Positions 47,401 through 59,119 of a stretch of 64,000 nt of DNA are shown piece by piece. This DNA is from Brachycybe producta (lineage: Eukaryota; Arthropoda; Diplopoda; Playtdesmida; Andrognathidae), in assembly GCA_036925085.1 (NCBI GenBank), contig JAUPFP010000007.1, forward strand, positions 6,114,058-6,178,057, written 5' to 3'. Both the position numbers and the translations under genes were made by a program. The notes under the pieces are model-generated. The model saw nothing but the letters and a program-made list of their open reading frames with translations. It was not told the origin of the DNA and did not search any database. Each line of letters opens with the position of its first letter. Position 1 is the stretch's first letter.

Positions 47401-50400
47401 AAAAAACGTTCCAAATACTGATAACAGTAGGTTTTGGCTGAATTTTGTTTAGGTAGTTCATAAAATAATTTTTCTTATACATAATTTAAAAGAAATTCAA
47501 AATATGTTTGAAAGTTGAGGTGCAAATTGTGTGTGTAAAAGTATATTGATGTGTATGTAGCATGTCTGACGATCTATCTTGAAAAATAAAACCATTACAA
47601 TATTATTGAAAATTAAAAACATAATTTTATCTTTTTCAAACAGCCATAATATTTTTTTATTATTTTAAAATATGTAATAAAAAATACTACCACTCAACTC
47701 TACACTTTTTAATTCCTATAGGGCTTACTGACTGACTTAAATAGTTGTATCTCTGTAACTATGTATAAATTTACAACAACAACAAAAAAACCCTCGTAAC
47801 ATTGTAATGATTTTATTAAGTTGGACGACATTCCATAATCGTTGACAGAATGAATAAAATAAAATTGACGTTGCGACTTATCACATGAATTATTGCTTTT
47901 GCATTGTGTGTATAAAGAACAACTCAATTGAAATTCGTGATGCAAACAATAAACAAGGATTGAGTTATCTGAAACGTTAGAAGATGAAATACTTAAGTGT
48001 TTGTTAGTACAGTGTACAGGATATTATACAGTAGGTGTATGAGGAGGACACACGCGGTTGGGTGGTACGCCGCGGCACCAATACTCAACCCCCTTTTAAA
48101 GCAACTCAAGCCACTTCCAGATAAAATATGTAAACTACTTTTATATTTTCATATAACCAAAAAATAGTACGTTTTTTTTAGACAACTTCTTTTTTTTTTT
48201 AAAGAAATAGTTGTTTTAAATTAAAATAGCAAAGGAAAAGTATACAGAATAACTTTTAAAAATTTGGAAAATGATAAAAAATTTAACGATTTTATTAATA
48301 ATGTAAGAAGAAAATAAAACATTCTAATTCAAACTTTTCACTTGTCAACTTTGGAAGCCATTCCACCTTGCGTTAAAAGAATTGTTATTGTTATTGTGCT
48401 ATATTCTAATACAATGGACTAAACATATATTTCGTGTTATCCGATTTTATGTGTTAAGGTGTAGTTACGGTCATACGACTAGGTCAGTGGCGGTAAATAC
48501 GGTAATACGGAATCGTGACGTCAAAACGATGTCACAGCCAATATCGTGTATCTCAATCACGTGATCTCAATGTATTGATTGCTGTGATGTGTCATTTTAA
48601 CGTCACTCTTCCGTATTATCGTTTGCGCCGCACTTAGTAGTTATAATCGTAACCTGGGCTTTTTAAACGGTTTCCACTGTATATCAATAATGAAAATATA
48701 TAGATCTATGTAATTTTTTTTATATCTTGAAATTCTTTTAAAAGCTTTTTTTTTTTCGCAAAAAGCGTTCTTCAAGTTATGCCTGTTATACTATACATGT
48801 ATAGAAAAATTATTTAATAAACAATTTCTCATGTACTGATAACTAATTTGCGATTAAATTTCGCAGTTCTTTTTTTTTTTTGCCATCGCAACAATATATT
48901 TTTCACACAAATTAAAATGAACATAAATGACATTCGGAAATAGAGGGGCTCATTATAGGGAACTAATGTCTTAAAATAACAAAAAAAGTTCTCACTTTCA
49001 GTGATGGGATTAAAATGAAGTTAACTGATTTAAATTCAATAGAAAACAGAAATTTGTCTGGATTGCAATCTGAATGGAAATCTTAACCCTTTAATTACAG
49101 CTTGTCAGACGCTATAGTAATAAAAACATTATTTATATACATTATTTGTAAGCGAGGTTTTTTTTTTCTTTCTTCTGTTTAAAATATGTTGTTATATGGG
49201 TTTAAACAGAGTGACTCTCGCGTAGGTCACATCCGGATGAATTAAATATGCATATTTATGACACTAATAAATTTTCAACTAAATAAGACGCCTGTTATTT
49301 ATTTTTTTATAAAGAAAAACTTTTGCAAAGTTAAATTTTTTAAAATTAATAGATGTAGACTGCATGCATGTGATGAAATAGTTAAGACTTTTTAAAAGTT
49401 ACGCGAAAGTTATAAAGAAAACAGAATATTGTTTATTCAAAAACGAAAATCAAAATTCATTAGAAACTAGAATAGAAGGCCTAAACGATTATGATAAAAA
49501 GCATTTTTCATGCTCACGTCATTATTCATTAAAAATAAAACTTTGTTTGGAAGTTTGAAAATAATCTCACTATGTTTACACTTAGGAGCGAGCGTCAGAT
49601 GTTTCATGAACAACTCATTTTCGAATTCTAATTAATAATTAGTCTATCTTTCAAGAGAAAAATTAAGAGAAAAGTAGGCGGTTCAATCACTTAATTGTGT
49701 TTTCATGTTGACATCTTTAAAAATAAAACTTTTTACAGACAAAGATTAAACATATCGTCTGCTAAAGTTGGGTCATTTTCAAACTCACATAAAAAGCTTA
49801 TTTTGAAAGATATCAATATGAAAATACCCTTAAGTAATAGACTTAAGGTACCCTTCTAGCTTTTATAACACTTAAAAGCCATGGCCGTAACTGGGGGGTC
49901 GCCGACACCGCAACTGCGCGGGGGGGGGGGGGGGTCGCAGGCAAATTTTGGGCGAAATGTTAACAGAGTATTGATTAGTACGGCAACCAGAAAAAAAATG
50001 CACTTTTAGTAAAAATTTAGTAAAGGTTATGATAAATGCTGATTTCACCTTTGAATTCTAACCACTAACCAGGTTCTGTAACTGAAAAGTGCAACTTTCG
50101 TTTACTTCCGACCTTCTATTTTTTTAATAAATAAAATTGGGGGCGCACTAAAGATTTTTGCTGCTGGGTGCCAAAAATCTAGCTACGCCACTGCTTAAAG
50201 CTTGGTCAAAAGAAAGTAAAATAATTGCAACATATTGTGGCTTCATTTTAGAAAAAAATAATAACATTATGTAAATCATAACTTACAATGATCAGAACTT
50301 ACCAGTCAGATAAACCTGAGAACTGTTGGTTTGTCGCAAGCGTAGCGAAGAAACCGCATTCTCGGACAGTGTCGTCAAGCTGTTGAACCTTAGATCCAGA

Positions 50401-51293
50401 TACCGAAGTGAAAGGAGACGACGGAAAGTGTTATCTTCGATGCGAACCAACTGATTCCGATTTAGATAAAGATTCATCAGATTGGAAAGGCCTCGAAATG
50501 CATCCGGTTCGATAATTGTCAAATGGTTCTCTCGAAGATTAATTTCTTGCACTTGAGTCAGTTTGCTAAAAACTCCATTTTCGAGTCGTATTATCTTGTT
50601 CATTCCTAGTTCCAGACGTTTCAGAGAGCCGAGACCGTCGAACATACCTGGAGAAAGTAGACGCAATTCATTTTTCATGAGAGTCAACTCCTGAAGACTT
50701 ACGAGCTCGGCAAAAGTCGAATCTTCGATCGTTCTGATTCGATTTCGGTCAAGAAGCAGAAGGCTTAGTCTGGGCAAAGCCACAAAAGTATCCCTTTTGA
50801 CAATCGTAAGCTCATTTTCGCTCAGGTGTAATTCTTTGAGAGCTGATAAGTAGGAAAACCCGTGACGGCTCAGAGTTTCAATGCCGTTATTGGCCAAATC
50901 GATGACTAAAACTGATGTAGAGTTCAAGAAGGTGTAAGCGGGAATGTTTTGTATAGCTCCGTATTTGATTTCGAATGTCTCAATGACATCAACAGAATGT
51001 CGAAGTGTCTCCACTGGAACATACGTCAAAATCCCTTCCTGTTGAGAGAACAGAGAAATCCGTTCTAGTTTGGTCAACGGATGAAAAGCTCGCCAAAGAG
51101 GATCAGTGGCTGGGAAATCGGATAACACGAAACAGTCGATTCCTCGAACGTCCACGTCTGTCGGTTTACACGTGCAGTACAATTTATTCACGTGAAGTCC
51201 ATAGCAAATGTCATCTTCGGACACCTCTTGGAATGAAGCCGTCAATCCAAAGGAAATGAAGGTGGCCACCATGAAAAATATGACACCTTTCAT
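44480..51293 (-). CDS. Secreted or membrane-anchored leucine-rich-repeat protein
   Basis: Two coding exons on minus: 51293-50303 and 44946-44480, 485 aa, joined in phase across a 5.36-kb intron (ACTG/GTAAGT donor, TTTTGCAG acceptor). Residues 1-19 are a signal peptide (MKGVIFFMVATFISFGLTA). A cysteine-containing cap (CYGLHVNKLYCTC) follows, then about nine 24-residue LRRs from roughly 70 to 320 (for example LKELHLSENELTIVKRDTF, LQELTLMKNELRLLSPGMF). Exon 2 begins with an LRR C-terminal cap, NKFECDCRIKWM, then an acidic and Ser-rich linker. It ends in about 20 hydrophobic residues (VLLVNFSTIGLSLLMFALF) with almost no cytoplasmic tail, fitting a GPI signal or tail anchor. Extracellular LRR proteins of this form act in adhesion or recognition, but the LRR class alone does not give a function. 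A non-coding first exon upstream is possible. Confidence 0.85.
46094..46353. mobile_element. hAT-like miniature element in the LRR-gene intron
   Basis: Ends CAATGATTCCCAAA and TTTGGGAACCACTG are inverted, with GTGTGCCACGAA / GTGCCGTGAGC inside. This is the widespread CAGTGGTTCCCAAA hAT terminus. Flanking 8-mers ATTTAAAT and ATCTAAAC match at 6 of 8. Confidence 0.72.
46803..46850. repeat. Perfect 48-bp palindrome
   Basis: GGTTGGTGTACTTGAAAGAG at the left reads, on the other strand, exactly as the right half. The centre is GAGAGTATACTCTC with no spacer. It lies in the large intron of the LRR gene and is bounded by non-palindromic sequence. Confidence 0.95.
48459..48654. mobile_element. Miniature palindromic element in the LRR-gene intron
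   Basis: Left arm GTTACGGTCATACGACTA...GGTAATACGGAA...GTGACGTCAAAA and right arm TTTTAACGTCAC...TTCCGTATTATC...AATCGTAAC are inverted over about 90 bp each. It is locally GC-richer than its surroundings. The superfamily is not identified. Confidence 0.68.
49660..49875. repeat. Foldback member of a dispersed repeat family
   Basis: CACTTAATTGTGTTTTCATGT...AAAATAAAACTTTTT and AAAAAGCTTATTTTGAAAGA...TATGAAAATACCCTTAAGTAA are inverted halves. Related fragments occur near 28470, 29990-30200, 34640-34750, 36236-36330, 45140-45330 and 51340-51480, always with TTCTAGTTTCTA-type ends. Confidence 0.6.
49880..50193. mobile_element. Degenerate DNA element with CAGTGGCGTAGC-type end
   Basis: The right end reads GCTACGCCACTG and the left end CATGGCCGTAAC; inner arms are GC-rich and weakly inverted. 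A run of about 15 G (about 49920) lies near the left end. Class uncertain. Confidence 0.42.
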
Positions 51294-53603
51294 ACTGAAG
51301 AAAGAAATAAATTATGAATGATTAAGATGTTTTATAAAATTTCATTTTCGAATTCGTTCGCTAGAAACTAGAATCCCTTAATAATAGTATTTTCAAAATA
51401 AAACTTTTTAAAAATTAATCAATATCTGCTTAAAGTTTGGTTATTTTGTAAAAAAAAATACTCTAGTCTACCCTCTAGTTTCATTTTCTCTTTATTCTTC
51501 TCTCTTCATTTTGCACATGAACGAAAGAATAACTAGAGTTCGTTGGGCGTTTACACTTTAAAACCAAATTAAACCTAGATTGAATTCATTTGCTGTTTAG
51601 AAACAACTTCTGAAAGAAATTCAAAATATATGTACATTTGAAACCAAAAGAATAATTCAATTACATAATGAGATTTTTTAAGCTTTTCTATGACAAAAGG
51701 ATTTCTCGTTTTTTCACTTTTTAAACTATCTTAGTATGTTTTTTTACACATATCATGATAACCAATCATAGAATATCACCACCTTTCTAAAAATGTGCTT
51801 CTAAAAATGAATGAACTATTTTTTAGCCTTGATCAATGTCCAAGTAAAAATAAGTTGAACTATATCAAAACATTTTGATTAAAATCCTAACTTCTGAAAT
51901 CTTTTTTTTTAAACGTGGTAAAAAAAAAAAGGAATTTTGTCACCAAATCTTAGTTGAAAAATATAAGAAAGAATTACTCCAATGATGATGATGGTTCCGA
52001 AGAGCAGAAAAACATACTTGAGTAACTTGACACTAATGCAAACACACACTGATGCAATGCATTGCATACATAGGTGTGTTTGAGGTTCGATGTTTGCCTG
52101 TTTGAGTAGACTTTTTCTATCCCATCATGCACTCTCCCCTTACACACACGTGCTAATATAGCTAAGGGGGTCACAGAATTCATTGAGTAAAAATAAAAAT
52201 TCCCTCATTTTTTTTCTTCTGACTACACCAAATGGACTTTCAATGTTGAAAGTGAATATTATTACCTCAGATGTTGGAAACCAAAGTATGTTATGTGGGT
52301 GGAGTGCTGATGTTGCTGCTGCTTTTGCTGGAAGGAATTAAAATATTATGTTATTTTCTAATCTCGAGAAAACGAGAAGGTGGCCTCAATTTACAAAAAA
52401 AAAACAAACTACTCAAGCACTATTATTTCATATCAAGTAGAATTTGTGTAACACATAAAGCAAAAAAAAAATGTACCAAAAAAGGATAAGAATGTCTAAA
52501 TTGTCATGTACAATATTAAGAAGAAGGAAATTGTTAAGACAGAAATGTACTTCTCATGGGAAATATGGTATTATCAAAAGTTGAAATATGAAGTGACATA
52601 CATTGTTATGAGTGGTGGGGGTTTCAGAAAACATTTCTATATACTGGACATGATACAGTACATGTATATATTTTTTGTAGTTTGATGGTTAACTTGTCAT
52701 TTAATCTTCATCCATAATCTTTTTTTTTCTCCTTCTGTTGAACAAGTTGGATGAGTGAGAGTGTGTGGGTGTGATTAATTTGGCTAATTGCACAAAGTGT
52801 AGCTTATTGGACTGACATTGCACCAGTTTTTTTTAAACACTAGGTCGGGTCAGCAAATAAGAAAATGACAGGAACAATTACAAGGAATAAGCCTCCAATT
52901 TACTATCCATTCTTTCAAATTAAAAAGTCTAGTGTCCAGAACAAAAAAGGAACCGAATTTTTCATAGTGCCAATTCCTATAAAAACAGTTATTTATATTT
53001 ATAAATCATGAATTAAAAACAGTAAAAAGAAATTCTCTCCTTGACATATGAATTGAATGGTAAAATATTTTAAAACATATTTAAAATCATTGTTAATTGA
53101 ACTAGAAAGAAATGTTGTTTAAATTGGATATAAATTTTAAAAAACGAAACATTTTTAGATCAAAATAGAAGAAAAAAAAAATTAATGAGCTGAGTCAAAT
53201 AATAATTATTATAAACAAGTTTTTTTTTTAGCAAAAAAAAACCCTCGTATATCAAAAAGTCATTTTAAAACATCTTTGAAGAAAAAAACAACAACTCATT
53301 TAATTTCTCATTAGCTTTTTTTAGCTTTGGAAAAAAAAACTTATAATGGCCGTTTGGACAGGTCACCAGATCGGTTTAAGTTTAATGAAAAAAAAAATAG
53401 GGTAAAAAGCTGTATAATTATAAGATGCTGACAGTTGACATTTGCAGGCCAAGGAACACATTTTTTTAAAAATAATTAATTTATTACAGTCAAGTCTGTT
53501 CAACTTTAAACTTATGGTCGTTCGTATGTCACTGTATAAAATATTTGGTGTTTCTGTATGTGTCACAGTGCAAACTGTTTGTATGGTATGGATGTGTGAC
53601 TAG
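51294..53603. other. Upstream region of the LRR gene
   Basis: AT-rich. It presumably contains the LRR gene's promoter and perhaps a non-coding 5' exon, neither identifiable. A dispersed-repeat fragment lies near 51340-51480. No coding exon recognised. Confidence 0.5.
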
Positions 53604-54291
53604 TGTAACACCCTGTAAATCGTGATCCCGCCAAAACCATAGCCTGGGGGGTAAACAACTCTCAACCGTCCCTCCCTCCTCTCTGACTCACCTTTCTGAC
53701 TCATGCCCAAGTGGCGGATTGATACGTAAAGGACCATGGTCACTTGGACCTGGTTACACCTCACAGGTGTACACAGGTCCAAGGTATAAAAGGACCATGT
53801 TCCTCTTTGTTCCTCAGTTCTTTCCTTTGCCTGTTTTTGCGATACATTCCAAATCATGGGCCTGAGGATTTCCAGTTAGTATTTTACTATTCACCCTTGT
53901 ATCTGTACTTCTTACAAGGAATGAATAAAAGTGTTGTAATAAGAAGTAGCGTTGTCTCTATGTCTTTATGCTAATAACTTCTCTTCAGAGGCCGGAGGTT
54001 TCATAGGGCAGGAGCTATACGATTCTCAGCAGCTACAACATCTTCTCTAGTCGGAATACCGATGGAGAAGATGTATATCAGCATCAACCGGAAGAGAGAG
54101 AGATGGCCGCCACTCTCCTGCATTGATTTCACCCCCATGCAGAAGAGTGACTTCAATCTATCTCCATCCAGCTCTCTCTACAGCTCGGATCTTCTCTGTG
54201 CAGGTGTCATACTGCTCAGAGAAGAAACGAAAAGTAGAAAATGTCATCTAAAGGTTGGTAATAAAATATTGGTTGATGTCAAAAGCTCACA
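53604..54291 (+). repeat. 5' LTR (688 bp)
   Basis: Starts TGTAAC, ends CTCACA. TATAAA at 53785-53790 and AATAAA at 53924-53929 place U3 at about 53604-53815, R to about 53950 and U5 after that. A 19-bp-arm hairpin (53743-53782, CTTGGACCTG / CAGGTCCAAG) lies two bases before the TATA box region. Small open frames inside are not genes. Confidence 0.95.
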
Positions 54292-54293
54292 TT

Positions 54294-54311
54294 TGGTGGA
54301 GGTGCGGGGTA
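54294..54311 (+). other. Putative tRNA primer-binding site
   Basis: TGGTGGAGGTGCGGGGTA begins two bases after the LTR. TGG complements the universal CCA tail and the rest complements a tRNA 3' acceptor and T-arm (TACCCCGCACCTCCACCA). Which tRNA is not determined. Confidence 0.75.
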
Positions 54312-54412
54312 TAGCTCCATCTGCCTTCTCCGACCTGTAAACAGAAGCCGTCCTTTGTCCTAAGTCTCGTGATTGTGCCTCACGAGGCTTCGTCCGTCCT
54401 TTCTATGTTGGA

Positions 54413-54772
54413 GCCACGTATGGAGACCCTCGATAGCGTCAAAGTCAACCGCGTGGCGCCTGTCTGTAAAACCGCGTATGGAGACCCTCGATCACGTCAA
54501 AGTCAACCGCGCGGCGTCCTTTGTGTTGGAACCACGTGTGGAGACCCTCGATAGCGTCAAAGTCGACCACGTGGCGCCTTTGTAAAACCGCGTATGGAGG
54601 CCCTCGATCACGTCAAAGCCAACCGCGCGGCGTCCTTTGTGTTGGAACCACGTATGGAGGCCCTCGATAGCGTCAAAGCCAACCGCGTGGCGCCTTTTTA
54701 TGTTGGGACCATGTATGGAGGCCCTCGATCACGTCAAAGCCAACCGCATGGTACCGTTTTTGTGGAATCGCG
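54413..54772 (+). repeat. Six tandem units of about 56-61 bp in the retroelement leader
   Basis: Units share GTATGGAG-CCCTCGAT and GTCAAAG-CAACCGCG. Odd units carry AGCGTC, even units CACGTC, so the true period is a dimer of about 116 bp. Overlapping short frames occur in two phases and are probably not translated. Such leader repeats may act in packaging or translation; that is inference. Confidence 0.85.
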
Positions 54773-56737
54773 AAAGAGACTTGTGGCTACACACATCACG
54801 TGTCGACCGCGCGATTCTGTGTCCTGTCCTTAGAGACACGTGGGAACGAACTTTTGTCTGCTGACCGCTTAGCACTCGGAAAGTGGACAACCGTTTGGAC
54901 ACACGTGTTTCCGTCCGTGTTTTTGTATTTCATGTTTCCATTACAATCACCCACTGTCACCTTCACTCTTCTTTAATTTTCAAAGTGAAACCCACACCAC
55001 GTGGGCAACACTTTAAACAAATTCTTCTTACTCTCCGAGAGGAGTTTGCAGTCTCATTATGAGATGAGCAAACAAATCTCATCTACTAATCTATTCATCT
55101 ATTAATAGGCTTTTAAAGGACGTGTGTGTCTTTTAAAATGTCCTATTATCTTCACTCTTCATCTTTAATTTTCAAGCAAGATTCTCCCTAGCTCTATTTC
55201 ATTGTTAGGGGGCTTACAAGCTTAAAACACACTTTTTCTAGCCACGTGGGACTTTCTTGTCCCCCCTTTTCTTTGTTCTTTGTTTTTACACTTGTGTTTC
55301 CCTTGGGACCCTCTATGTCCCAAGTCATGTTCTTCAATTTCTTCATCATCATCACCTCAATGCATCATCACATGAACTTTCTCCATTGGACAACACTGAA
55401 GCCCGGCCGCCATCTTGGATCGACCGGACACTCTTCAAAAAGCGCCAACGGAGCGGTTTTTCGCTCCATGTGACTCATTGTTGTACCTTCTCTCATCTTT
55501 TTGTGTTCTCTTCTCTTCTCTTCTCTTCCAGAGGGTTGCACTCACGCGCCCCCTGGCGGAGTTCCTCTTGTTAGAGAAAACTTCTCTTTTTCTTTGAATT
55601 TTCTCTCTTTTTGTGTCTTTCTCCTGGCCACCATAAAAACGTGCCCCGGAGGAACTTTTCAATCATCAATTTTTGGACATTGCAATAAACTGAACCGGAA
55701 GTGGCCACCTCAGCGCCACCTACGGACTTCTTCCTTCTACTCAACATAGTCCCTCACTGGGCACTGACTCTGTCTTTTCATCCAGAGCCATCCAGCAGTG
55801 AGGACTCAAAATTTCTCCAGTCTGAACATTTCTTCTGGTTCACCAAGTATTTATCTTGTTGAACACACTTCAATTTCTACACTGTTTTACTGTTTTAATA
55901 AAACTAAATTGAAACTTTTGATGTGCGGGCACCGCACCTAAGTTTTAAACTTTCAAAGTAAAACAGCTTTCTTTTCTTGCTTCTTTGGAGAGTTCAGCCA
56001 TCTTGAACTTCTCCTTTGTTTGTGCATTTAAAAAGTTCAGCCATCTTGAACTTTTTGTTCTTTGTGTGTTCTTCACACACACACTCTTCATTCTTGTTTC
56101 TAAGTAAAACTAAAAGTGCGGGCACCGCGCTCTAGCTTTACTCTTCGTATTGCTTTCCTCTTCTTCAGGCAACTGCAATACACTTCCATTTCTAATTCAC
56201 TTTCCGCAGTGCAATCTTGATTGGGTGGTGTACCACGCTCGAGGTTGTATTGTACATCTGCTGTTTCTTTATTGAGGTTTTTGGAATTCTCGTAACCTCC
56301 ACGTGGTCGCCAAATACCACGTGTCGAGAGAGATCCTTCTAAAATCTGACACTCAATAAAGAACTCACGACGCCACACCAGTTGGGAACCAAAACTCGTC
56401 ACACGCCCAACTGAGAACACGATCAACACGATACAACCATCACCACACTAACGGAGTGAACGGCCACTTCGTTATACACGTCACAAGCTTAGGTAATCTA
56501 TCGTTACTCAGTGTATAAGAGTACGATAGTGTCGGTTGCCGACAAGCACCAAATTGCCAACGCGCAGTGACATCACCGACCTACAACTTCACGAACTGAA
56601 CGAGTCCCATCATACTGGAACCCGAAAGTATAGCTCAGAGTGTACTCGAGAACCCTCGGAGCTGCACACAACGACTTGGACTTCGCCGGACTCGTTCGTC
56701 ACCGCATATTCACATTACACAAGCCACTTCATTAATC
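54773..56737 (+). other. Long untranslated leader of the retroelement
   Basis: Nearly 2 kb with only short frames. A TGCGGGCACCGC motif after AATAAAACTAAA/TAAAACTAAAA recurs at about 55922 and 56117, and GTTCAGCCATCTTGAAC recurs at 55993 and 56035. GCAATAAACT-AACCGGAA near 55683 recurs near 59494. These hint at internal duplications or an older nested element. No gene is supported. Confidence 0.6.
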
Positions 56738-59119
56738 ATGGCTACCTCACACGACAATACGGGGTCCCTGTCTGATCACCAGGGTTCGCACGAAGATCTG
56801 TTGGCAGTACCCGTGACTACTGATGTGACACCACCGCCGCGGCCGACTGGGGCCGAGTTTGACCACCTGTCACAACAAGTGGCTGCACTCTCGACTCGTA
56901 TGTCTCAGTTCATAGACGACCGATTCACGCCGAATCGACCGACTACACCACGGCGGACAACACGCACACATCGACTTCGCGACGATGACTCGGACGCCTC
57001 GTCAGCCCCCTATGTTGGCTACAGAGAGCGTCACGATCGTTACGAAAGACATTACACACCGCACACACGTCATCTACCGCGTAACCCTGACTGGCAACAA
57101 CAAGGGCAGTCAGATGATCCGCGTCACAGAGATGAGCGTGCGGAAATACCGATCACGACACGTGCTGATTCTCCTCACTCGCTTGTCCGGGTTGCACGTA
57201 GCGGTCGCCGCTCGACACCCCCGGAACAACAGCCTAGCCAAGGAGCGACACAAGGCACTTCAGTTTACGCGCCACGTTTTCCACCGCAAGGGGTAGGTCT
57301 GATGCCGGCTGGAATGTCAAACGTCCAGGATGGCATCTATCGACCAACCCCCAGAGAACCCTCCGTGGAAGAATTCAATAAGAAATACAGCGGTCGCCAC
57401 CCAGCCGACTCAATCCAAAAATTCAACGGATTGACAGGTTTCCGTCCCTTCCTGGAAGAATTCGAGGAAGTAGCACACCTGTACGGTTGGAAAGACCACC
57501 ACAAGGAGGAATACATCACGGGGTGTTTCACTGGGGCCGCCCGTACGTGGCTGAGTAAACTGAGGTATGAGCTTCAGGACATTCCTTGGCCAGCACTGAG
57601 AGTACAGATGGTAGATACGTTCGGAAAGCCGAACGAACTGGCCATCTTGGAGAAAAAGTATACAGAGATGCTCCAGAAGGAAGGTGAGAGTACACAAGCT
57701 TTCATCTGGGAGTTTATGATACTCGGCGACCGAGTTTACCCGCAACTTGACGATCAGCTGCGTATAAGCCAGTTGCGCCGCGCTCTACATCCCACCATAC
57801 AGAATGCCGTGCACCACGCATCTACGACGTCGTTCAAGGACTTCGCAAACGCCGTCCTCAATATGGAGGTGGTCTTGCTGTCCTTGGATAAATGGCCGAC
57901 GGAACCAAAACCCGCAGCTGATTCACAGTCGGGTAAAGGAGCATCGAAGACCGACCAGGAGCCGGCGGCAGCCGCCAGCCCTAAAGACAAAACACACCGG
58001 TCTAGGCATGATAAAAAGCCTAGTCAGACTGCTGCCACCAATTCAAACCGACACTCTGCAGCGGACACCCAACCAGAGACCACTCGCACGTTCGACAAGA
58101 GTAAGTCGACGTGTTATAATTGTGGCAAATTGGGGCATTTCGTCCGTGAGTGTCGGCAACCAAAGAAGAAGGTTGCAATCAAGCAGTTTGGAGAGCCGGT
58201 TACCGACTATGACATCAAAGGAGAGGTGCCTGAAACGGATATCATCACCGAAGACGGCGTTGAGTTTGCTCTAATAAGAGTGGCGGGACAAATCCGCCGG
58301 ATTCCTCTTCCAGCAGCAGACTCAGCCGCCGGAGCGCCCACTCCTGATAAACCCGACAACGACAGTTCTGACGACTCTGAGGATATACCAGTCAAGGTGC
58401 TCGACCGGGCTCCTGCACATAAATGGACCCCGGACGATCTAATCGTTTGGCAGGACACGCTCGACGTCCTTAAACAATCCGTCAAGGAGATTGGGTGCCG
58501 TGAAAATAAAACAATAGCCATCATGGCTCCCGGAACCCAATCGCCGACGAAGGGCCACTCCTGCTGCCGAAGACTAATGACAACGGTGTATGAGCAGCTG
58601 GTAAGCAGCTGTTCACCTCAAGAAGTCGGAGACTATGATGCCAGCGACAAGAACCCGCGCATCGCCGTCACGATCAACGGAAAGAGTATACGGATGCTCG
58701 CGGACACCGGAGCTACGGGCAGCGTTATCACCATTGAACTCGCGCAGGAACACAAGTTCGAAATCGAGCCTGTGTTAATCCCACCCAACATTCAGGGTGT
58801 GGGAGGCCAAAGGATCACCGTGGTGGGGCGACTCGCCGCGACGGTCCAGCTAGGCCCCCACGCTGTGCGAGGGCACTTACTAGTGATTACCGGCCGGCAC
58901 GAAGCCATCTTAGGCCGAGATCTAGGCCGGGCTCTGCACTTAGCTGTGTCCATGACAACAAACAAAGTATACGTGGAGGACGATCTCTTCGAATCCACAC
59001 TCCGACAAAAATGCATTGAAGCACACATCGGATGGGCTCTGGGAGAAACTTCCGTAGAGGCCCCTGGCAAATCTGCCAGCACCTCTAAGGAAAACCTCGA
59101 AACTCCACCCCGTAAGTGA
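56738..59119 (+). CDS. Retrotransposon Gag-protease polyprotein (793 aa)
   Basis: Structural Gag fused in one frame to an aspartic protease. Residues 1-190 are disordered, rich in Arg/Thr/Pro. About 210-400 is a retrotransposon Gag domain (FNGLTGFRPFLEEFEEVA, FTGAARTWLSKLR, FIWEFMILGDRVYPQL). Residues 459-472 are a CCHC knuckle, CYNCGKLGHFVREC (C-x2-C-x4-H-x4-C). An acidic linker leads to the retropepsin domain, with DTGAT at 656-660 and ILGRDLG at 724-730. The frame stops 58 residues after that, with no reverse transcriptase downstream in any frame. Start: ATCATGG context, first ATG of the frame. Codon use is GC-rich compared with host genes. The intact catalytic motif suggests recent activity. 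Confidence 0.93.
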   Translation: MATSHDNTGSLSDHQGSHEDLLAVPVTTDVTPPPRPTGAEFDHLSQQVAALSTRMSQFIDDRFTPNRPTTPRRTTRTHRLRDDDSDASSAPYVGYRERHDRYERHYTPHTRHLPRNPDWQQQGQSDDPRHRDERAEIPITTRADSPHSLVRVARSGRRSTPPEQQPSQGATQGTSVYAPRFPPQGVGLMPAGMSNVQDGIYRPTPREPSVEEFNKKYSGRHPADSIQKFNGLTGFRPFLEEFEEVAHLYGWKDHHKEEYITGCFTGAARTWLSKLRYELQDIPWPALRVQMVDTFGKPNELAILEKKYTEMLQKEGESTQAFIWEFMILGDRVYPQLDDQLRISQLRRALHPTIQNAVHHASTTSFKDFANAVLNMEVVLLSLDKWPTEPKPAADSQSGKGASKTDQEPAAAASPKDKTHRSRHDKKPSQTAATNSNRHSAADTQPETTRTFDKSKSTCYNCGKLGHFVRECRQPKKKVAIKQFGEPVTDYDIKGEVPETDIITEDGVEFALIRVAGQIRRIPLPAADSAAGAPTPDKPDNDSSDDSEDIPVKVLDRAPAHKWTPDDLIVWQDTLDVLKQSVKEIGCRENKTIAIMAPGTQSPTKGHSCCRRLMTTVYEQLVSSCSPQEVGDYDASDKNPRIAVTINGKSIRMLADTGATGSVITIELAQEHKFEIEPVLIPPNIQGVGGQRITVVGRLAATVQLGPHAVRGHLLVITGRHEAILGRDLGRALHLAVSMTTNKVYVEDDLFESTLRQKCIEAHIGWALGETSVEAPGKSASTSKENLETPPRK

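Noticed and set aside
53744-54340. Short frames inside the LTR
   Set aside because: They span TATA, polyadenylation and LTR boundaries, and in the 3' LTR are cut differently.
54413-54864. Short plus-strand frames across the leader repeats as a repeat protein
   Set aside because: Two frames are open alternately and neither stays open over the array; no start or domain supports translation.
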